A DNA stretch of 64,000 nucleotides from Lewinella sp041392765 (GTDB lineage Bacteria; Bacteroidota; Bacteroidia; Chitinophagales; Saprospiraceae), in the NCBI GenBank assembly GCA_041392765.1, contig JAWKLL010000006.1, forward strand, positions 1 to 64,000, written 5' to 3'. Positions within the stretch are counted from its first letter, which is position 1; each line of letters opens with the position of its first letter. A model generated the notes under the pieces. The model did no database searches and was not told where the DNA came from. It worked only from the letters and a program-made list of their open reading frames with translations. A program made the position numbers and the translations under genes. Shown in pieces: positions 57,802-64,000 of the stretch.

Positions 57802-58326
57802 TTAAATGAGGTCGTACTGTAGCATGTCATTGAAAAGGGTAACCGTAAATTCATCGGAAGGTGTACTGGCATCCGGTGCAAAAAACAGCCAGTTGCTACC
57901 CGGTAATTCACCAAGCAATCCAACTATCATGTAGCGATAATACAGGATGTCCAGCACGGAAAGATGGCCAGAACCATTAAAATCGGCAGCGTGGAATTGA
58001 TAAGGTGTTGTAAATTCCTGTGCTCCCAGTAAATGCCTAGAGGTAAGCACCAAATCGAAGGTAGAAACCCCATTGAGGATATTGCCATCCTTCACAGGCT
58101 GCAAGGTGTAGGCAGTGCCCCCCGTGAGGGTCTCAAACTGGTAAACACCGTCGCACCCCACTGCTTGCGAGGCAATAGTTGCTCCATTTTCATCCAGCAA
58201 GTTTACAGTCATACTGCCAATGGCTTCGCCAGCAGCGTCGCGGATAACTCCGCCCAAAGTGAAGGTCTGTGCTATTAGTGATGACGCACAGCAATAGGCG
58301 ACAATCAATACAAAATAGGTACGCAT
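57802..58326 (-). CDS. Secreted carboxypeptidase-regulatory-like plus dockerin protein 2
   Basis: A 174-residue protein, intact. Signal peptide MRTYFVLIVAYCCASSLIAQ; beta-sandwich FTLGGVIRDAAGEAIGSMTVNLLDENGATIAS ... GVYQFETLTGGTAYTLQPVKDG. Dockerin repeats are NILNGVSTFDLVLTSRHLLGA and ADFNGSGHLSVLDILYYRYMIVGL. The ATG at 58326 is chosen for the signal peptide. It lies 118 bases behind the large cohesin gene on the same strand and may be co-expressed with it. Confidence 0.85.
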   Translation of the reverse strand: MRTYFVLIVAYCCASSLIAQTFTLGGVIRDAAGEAIGSMTVNLLDENGATIASQAVGCDGVYQFETLTGGTAYTLQPVKDGNILNGVSTFDLVLTSRHLLGAQEFTTPYQFHAADFNGSGHLSVLDILYYRYMIVGLLGELPGSNWLFFAPDASTPSDEFTVTLFNDMLQYDLI

Positions 58327-58443
58327 GGTCTTTGTATTTTTTAGTTGCAGACTCAGCCATTCCTTCCTCGCTTCCGAAGAATGGGTGTTCACACACTTGC
58401 ATCTATTGCAAAAGCGGGAAGGAATGGTGATGAATCTGATAAA

Positions 58444-61400
58444 TTAGTGGAGGATAAGTTTGCGGTAAGCAACCCCTAACGGGGTTTGCAATTCCAAGTA
58501 ATAGACCCCGGCGGGTAAGTGCTGTAAATCAATACGTTGGTCTGTAGTTTCCGTATTGATGAGCAAAGCCCCCGTAGCTGCCCGAACCAACAAGCGGTTC
58601 ACCGTTGTCGTTTCGCTTACTACCTGAATAAAGTCGGTTGCAGGGTTGGGCATAATCTGTATGCCTGCCAATGCGGCTATCTCTTGGGTATTCGTCACAT
58701 TGAGTACCAAGGTGATGGTTTCACGGGCAGCCGTTGGCACTTCTACTTCCGACACATCAATTAAGCGCACTTCGCTGATACGGATGGGTACTTCCACATC
58801 CACCAACCCGCGAAGAATGACATCTTCCATGATGATACTCAACTCGGCAATAGCACCACTACCCGATACGTCTTGCCCATCGGTACGCACCAATGCCACC
58901 TCTACCCTACCCGTTCCCGGATAATCGCGGTACATAGCCAAGAGGTCTTCTCCCTGTGTTCCCATCCAGCCGTTGAACGACAAGGATACTGAACCGGATT
59001 CTATCATAATAGGGTCGTACTCAATGGTGAAGGCTACGCCATAAACGCCGTTGGCAGGATGGTCATCCGTTCCCAATAGTACGGGCAACTGAATGTGGGC
59101 ACCTGCTTCCACCGTATCAGGCAACACATAAAAAGGAACCCCCGTCACAAAACGCCCCGGTAGATCCGGCTCGGTAAACATATCTGCGATTTGCCCCCAG
59201 TTTTGGGCAATAGCTGCCGTGTCCTGAGCGGTAATCATACCATTGCCATCGGTGTCGATATGTGCAAAATCGATACCAGACGCAGGCGTTTCTTGCCCCC
59301 AAGCATCGCTGTACTGAGCATACCAGTTGATCGAAGCATCCGGGCGCGGAGGGCCACTCGTGCCATAAGCTAAGCCAATATGTAATAGGTCGAAGTGGTT
59401 GACGATCTCATCCGTATTCGTGTCACCCGGCCAAATAAGGCCGTCGGCGGTAATGGTAACGATGCCGTTTACGGGCATAAAAGGAATCAACACTGGCCCA
59501 TTCTGGTTTTGGACAAACTCAATAGCCGTAGGCTGGTTGGCAAACACAACAGCAGCTTCTCCTTCTGTTGCTTGGGCGGTAAAGCAAAGCTCCATCAATA
59601 TCGTACCATGTGGCACCGTTACCCCCTGCAAATCGGCATTAATCCAGGAAGCTGTCAGCAAGTCGCCCGCTGGCGGCACATAGATGTGCGTTTCATTCAA
59701 AATAGATCCCGGAGGGAAGTTGACCTCCTCCAAATCTAGCAAATCCGTATCCCAGAGCATGCTGAACTGCATACCCAACATATCGTAGAACTGTATCGCC
59801 TCTACGGGTACACACACCTGTTCACCGGGCAAGGTAGCTACACTGGCAATCTGCAAGATAGCCGCATCGTTCTGCTGTACGCCGATGGTTACACTGCCAG
59901 AAGACAAAGAAACGGGCATGATTGCTAATGATGAAGAGACCACCTCGGCAGGCAACGGATCGGGCGTAAATACCACAGGGTAGGTACCCGGCAGTCCATT
60001 GGCTACGAAACACACCTCAAATAAAGTGGATTCATCGGGAAGGCTGATGCCTTCTAATGTTGGTTCAAACCAAAGTACACGCAATACCCCTTCTTCCTGT
60101 ATTTCCGTGAGGGCACCGAAATTGATACTAGAAAGACCCGGTATGGCACTGTTGGCTACGCCAGTATAAATCAAAGCCTGTGGATCCCACTGCATGGTAA
60201 ATTGCATCCCTCCTACGGAAGAAAAACCACTTACTTGCAAAGGTACACACACCTGCGAACCACCCGTGGCAAAGACATTTCCGAGACCCATCGTCAGGGC
60301 TTCGTTTCCACCGCCATTGATATTGACTTGGCAGCCTTCGGTCTGCACCGCTACCACTTCCGCCGATGCAGAAACGAACTCTACAGGCGTAGGGAAGGCA
60401 GGAAATAGTAAGTTTGTGGCCGTATTCCCAGTAGCTATCACATCGAAACAAATAGAGAATAGTACGCTATCATCTGGCAGGGTTTCTCCCGTATTAACGT
60501 TGCCTGCTAACCAAACAACCGTGAGTAATCCATCATCAGTGAGGTTGGTATTAAAATCATTCAAATCCAAACCAGGAACCGACAGGTTTTGCAAGCCCGT
60601 GAAGGCCAATGCGTCCTCATCCCATTGAATGGTGAATTGGAAGCCCGTCATGGCATCAAAATTTTGTACCGTGACATCTGCACACCAGTTGTCGCCCGTA
60701 GCAACCTGGGCGATAGTGGGTTCCAGCGCCAGCACTACTGAAGGCGTAACACCACCACAGTCGAACGTGATGTCACTGAGGACTTCTACACAACCACTGG
60801 CACTGGTGATAGTGACATCATAGACACCGCTACCGGGTACCGTGATGGAGGAAAGCTGGTTGGAGGTCTGTATTTCGCCATTGCTCCAATGAAAGGTGTA
60901 GGGCGCGTCATTATTTGTCCAAACAACTACAGCAATATCAGCCCAGGACTGCCCACCCGCCTCGTAGCAGGTGTAATTGTAGGAAGCCAGTATGCCTTGG
61001 TCGGCTAAGGTGTAAATTTGCGTAGCCGTACATCCCGATTCCACCTCAGTGACCGTAACGGAGTATGCTCCTGCTGGCAACCCAGCGACGGTAGCCTCTG
61101 TAGCACCATTGGACCAGATGAAAGTAAAGTCACCATCGGGCATATTGAGGATGATTTGGCCATCGTCCCCCCCCGTACAGTTACCTGACTGCACCGTGGC
61201 TTCCCAATACAAATCGGTTGCGGTAAGCAGCACATCTACAACCTTGCTACAAGCACCTGCATCCGTAATGGTAAGGGTGTAAATACCGGCCGCCAGTCCG
61301 CTGATATCCTCGGTATCGGCACCATTACTCCAAGCAAACATCAGAGGCAATTGGGCACCAGAGGCATCATGGGATACATCAATAGCACCATCGGTAGCGG

Positions 61401-62403
61401 TTGAGCAAGAGGGGCGGTCGATGTGGTAAAAAACATTAAAAGGGGCTTCACCTGGCACCTCAATGGTCAGTGTCTGGCTACAGCCTAAAACAGCGTCGAG
61501 CACTGTTACGGTATAGCTACCAGCGGCTAGGTTAGTAAGCTGAGCCGTGGTTGCTCCATTCGACCAGTTGTAGGCATACACCCCCGAACCACCTGAGGGT
61601 AGGAGGGTAATAGCGCCATCAGGCAGGCCATCGCACTGGTCGGCATCGGCGGTGAAATCCACCTCTAAGTTGTTTTCGCCACTGACGTAAAAATCCCCGG
61701 TTTGGGTCTGTCCATTGGCATCTGTTACCAAAAGATGATAGGCACCCACAGCCAACCCATTGACTTGTGGATCCGTGCTGCTGAATCCATCACCGATTCA
61801 TTGGTAAGAGAAAGGCATTACCCCAGACATACTGAGTTCAATCTGTCCCAAGTTGGGGTTGTTACAAGCTTGGGGTGCGATGGCTGCTAGGATTTGAGGT
61901 GGTTCCTGTAGCCCCGGGTTAACGTGGGCATGGAGGAAATAATACTCGCCGAGTGCCTCATCGTCGTCAACGATAATTTCAATGGGTACTTGACTGCCAT
62001 CAGTCGTAACCACTGCATCGCCGCCAAGATAGATAAAGCGTAGGCTGTAAAGGGGTTGGTCATCAGGTAGCGTGACACCTTGAAGGGTATTGTCTAAAAA
62101 GGCGAAATTTAGGTGTCCCCCAGCGACGACTTCTGGGGTTAGGTTGAAGTGGTTCTCAAGAATCCAAGGCACCTGTGGGTTGTAAGTAACCCCAAGGAAC
62201 TGCAATTGGGTAGGATCCCAGGAGTGGTTGTACTGTAAGCCAATAACTTCCGTGAAGTTATGAGCCGTTACAGGCAGCGTGACCATGTCGTCAGGTTGAG
62301 CTGCGGTACTCTGTACGCGCAGGCCAAAACTGCAATCCGCTTGTCCTAGTAGTACCCCGGCCCACCAGACAGCGAAACAAAAAAGAAGGCATTTTCGAAA
62401 CAT
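58444..62403 (-). pseudogene. Large T9SS cargo with cohesin and SprB-type repeats, interrupted by one TGA
   Basis: One frame of about 1320 codons with a single in-frame TGA at about 61795-61797 (context SYQ-stop-IGDGFS, where TGG would be expected). Order: signal peptide (MFRKCLLFCFAVWWAGVLLGQ), a first cohesin-like domain, and four SprB/PKD-like repeats with the phrase YxWSNGA and LAAGSYTVTV. Three cohesin-like domains follow, of the form VCVPLQVSGFSSVGGMQFTMQWDP ... LPDESTLFEVCF. Then come a dockerin-like pair (DTNTDEIVNHFDLLHIGLAYG, HIDTDGNGMITAQDTAAIAQNWG), another beta-sandwich and a type A sorting domain (IQIMPNPATDFIQVV ... LPAGVYYLELQTPLGVAYRKLILH). A surface scaffold or adhesin is likely. 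Confidence 0.9.
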
Positions 62404-62686
62404 AATTCAATCATTTTATGGGATTAGCATTGATAGTAACAGGGAAGCGGTGCGTCATGTACAGCCTCCGATAATACAAAAGTAAGCATAGCAACCAGTG
62501 CAGATAACTACAATATTAGGCCACAATAGATTTTTTTTATTTAAATATTATTTTTATATAACTGATTTACAATATTTTATAATTTCATTTTATAGCGTAA
62601 TTATAGGAACGGGAAGTTTTTTTATTTATGACTAACAGTCAAAAAATCATGCATCAACCAGATAAGCATCATATAAATGGTGGTTA
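62404..62686. other. AT-rich intergenic region
   Basis: No gene is recognised. The stretch is very AT-rich (62520-62620) and must contain the promoter of the cohesin gene, but I could not place it with confidence. Confidence 0.4.
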
Positions 62687-63011
62687 TCACCCTTGGCGGG
62701 GGTATAGACTCTTTGCCATCAAAAAAATCATCCACAATAAAGCTACTCTTCCAGCACTTAAAAATGATTTGAGTTTGCTACCCAACAATACATTGATACC
62801 TAATTCCTTCTTGCCTTGTTTTTCACATTGCTTTTGTATTTTGAGACAAATCCACCAATTCATAGCGGAATAATGGGATATACTGCGTCTGTTCGGCATC
62901 GGGAAGATTGAAGAAGTTGTCGAAGTCATGTACTTTCCACTCCTTGTTTCCGTGGCATAAAAGCCTCATCACTTTTATTGTTCCGCGCATAAAAAACCTT
63001 ATTTTATTCAA
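62687..63011 (-). pseudogene. Fragment of an Rpn/PD-(D/E)XK family protein
   Basis: The frame from 63011 reads MRGTIKVMRLLCHGNKEWKV then FFNLPDAEQTQYIPLFRYELVDLSQN. This resembles the middle of Rpn-type recombination-promoting nucleases (PD-D/E-xK transposase-like), where 'QYLPLFxYxLxDLS' is typical. A second frame continues GKKELGINVLLGSKLKSFLS to 62687. The nuclease motif itself is absent. It is probably a decayed remnant; the assignment is tentative. Confidence 0.35.
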
Positions 63012-63048
63012 TATTTCTATGTTTCTTGCGTATCCAAACCAAAGGATT

Positions 63049-64000
63049 ATGCAAACGATACCGGAAAGAATACAAGCGTTGCGCGCTTTGATGAACGAAC
63101 GCCAAATTGACGCTTACCTTATACCTAGTGGTGACCCGCACCAGAGCGAGTACGTGGCACCTCATTGGGAAACACGCGCGTGGATGTCGGGATTTACAGG
63201 TTCGGCAGGTACGCTAATTATTACGCACGATCATGCTGGGTTATGGACAGATTCCCGCTACTTTGTACAGGCTGAACAACAATTGGCAGGCAGTGACGTG
63301 GTACTGCACAAGCAGCAGATACCTCATGCTCCGGAGCATATCGACTGGCTGGCAACACATCTGCCTGCTGGAAGTAAATTGGGGTTGGACGGCATGGTGG
63401 TATCTTTAGCGACCGTTCGAGCCTTGGAGCGGCAGCTTACGCCAAAAGGCATTCACCTCGTGACAAGCTACGACCTACCCGGCCAGTTGTGGGCCACCCG
63501 ACCGCCTATACCCGCCTCGGAGGTATATGACTTCCCCGTTTCATACGCTGGCGAAGGCAGGGAGCAGCGCTTAGACAGATTGCGCCAGTGGCTTTCTCAA
63601 CAGGGAGGCGATGCCTTATTATTAGTAGCGTTGGATGACATAGCCTGGACGCTCAATATTCGCGCTGCGGATGTGGACTACAACCCGGTATGTTTGAGCT
63701 ATCTATTAGTGGAAAAGAATGACGCGCAGTGGTTTGCAGGAAGAAGGCGCGTGCCGGAAGCTTTGCAATCCCAGCTTTCGGAAGCGGGTGTAGCGGTAAA
63801 GGAGTACGAGGAAGCTGCCGATGCACTGGCGCATTTTGCTTCATCTTCAGTCATAGTCGTTGACCCCGCTACCATTAGCCATCGTTTTTACGAGTTGCTG
63901 GCAGGTAAGAACATTCAGGAGGCTGGCAGCCCTGTTGTGTCTATGAAGGCAATCAAGAACGAGGTGGAGATAAACAATTGGCAGCAGTGTATGCGCCGCG
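63049..64000 (+). CDS. pepP: Xaa-Pro aminopeptidase (aminopeptidase P family), C-terminus beyond window
   Basis: The first 317 residues of an M24B metallopeptidase. The creatinase N-terminal domain begins MQTIPERIQALRALMNERQIDAYLIPSGDPHQSEYV, with WMSGFTGSAGTLIITHDHAGLWTDSRYFVQAE, then GQLWATRPPIPASEVYDFP. The second N-terminal subdomain has ALLLVALDDIAWTLNIRAADVDYNPVCLSYLLV. MKAIKNEVEINNWQQC leads into the catalytic pita-bread domain, which is cut off. This three-domain form is the human XPNPEP1-like type common in Bacteroidota. The frame is intact. The ATG at 63049 fits the family. Confidence 0.93.
   Translation, partial: MQTIPERIQALRALMNERQIDAYLIPSGDPHQSEYVAPHWETRAWMSGFTGSAGTLIITHDHAGLWTDSRYFVQAEQQLAGSDVVLHKQQIPHAPEHIDWLATHLPAGSKLGLDGMVVSLATVRALERQLTPKGIHLVTSYDLPGQLWATRPPIPASEVYDFPVSYAGEGREQRLDRLRQWLSQQGGDALLLVALDDIAWTLNIRAADVDYNPVCLSYLLVEKNDAQWFAGRRRVPEALQSQLSEAGVAVKEYEEAADALAHFASSSVIVVDPATISHRFYELLAGKNIQEAGSPVVSMKAIKNEVEINNWQQCMRR

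Overview
The window looks like a chromosome segment of a Bacteroidota bacterium of the Saprospiria type (Haliscomenobacter/Lewinella relatives). The signs are SprA and type IX secretion (T9SS) C-terminal sorting domains, SprB-type repeats with cohesin and dockerin modules, a bacillithiol-linked YtxJ, TAnnTTTG-type promoters, and an almost complete lack of Shine-Dalgarno sites. No rRNA, tRNA or CRISPR array was seen.

Layout. 0-5 kb: a secreted BNR-repeat protein (runs off the left edge), ftsY and an App1-type phosphatase. 5.2-14.2 kb: an accessory island. It holds a diversity-generating retroelement (DGR): Avd protein, reverse transcriptase, template repeat, and four copies of a formylglycine-generating-enzyme-like (FGE/C-type-lectin fold) target gene ending in variable repeats. 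Directly behind it lies a leucine-rich-repeat/Roc GTPase/COR protein ending in a CHAT caspase-like protease, then a small unknown gene. 14.3-22.5 kb: RRM RNA-binding protein, pbpC, repeats, a lipoprotein, pdhB, small lipoprotein-ytxJ-mnmD, HAD phosphatase. 22.9-35.4 kb: an unrecognised two-lobed protein, dipeptide epimerase, aspS, DHFR-like, beta-CASP nuclease, a PIN toxin remnant split by a MITE, lpdA, ricT-like and holB. 36-46.3 kb: a T9SS-exported peptidylarginine/agmatine deiminase and the T9SS translocon gene sprA. 46.4-54.8 kb: ruvA, a BASS transporter, lipoproteins, lnt, SPOR-rodA, a universal stress protein. 55.4-64 kb: two small dockerin proteins, a TerC module between direct repeats, a large cohesin/SprB-repeat T9SS cargo, and the start of pepP.

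How the parts may work together. In the island, TR-to-VR differences fall almost only on template adenines (21 of 22 in VR3 over the aligned core). The retroelement has therefore been diversifying the surface loops of the FGE-like proteins. The neighbouring LRR-Roc-COR-CHAT protein has the layout of an NTPase-gated suicide or immune effector. I infer one conflict system in which diversified recognition proteins signal to a protease. Elsewhere, SprA is the channel through which the deiminase and the cohesin protein, both with C-terminal sorting domains, would leave the cell.

Caution. Many housekeeping genes (aspS, lpdA, sprA, pdhB, lnt) are broken by single-base indels, so a good part of the frame disruption is probably base-calling or assembly error. 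'Pseudogene' here means 'frame-disrupted in this sequence', not necessarily dead in the organism.
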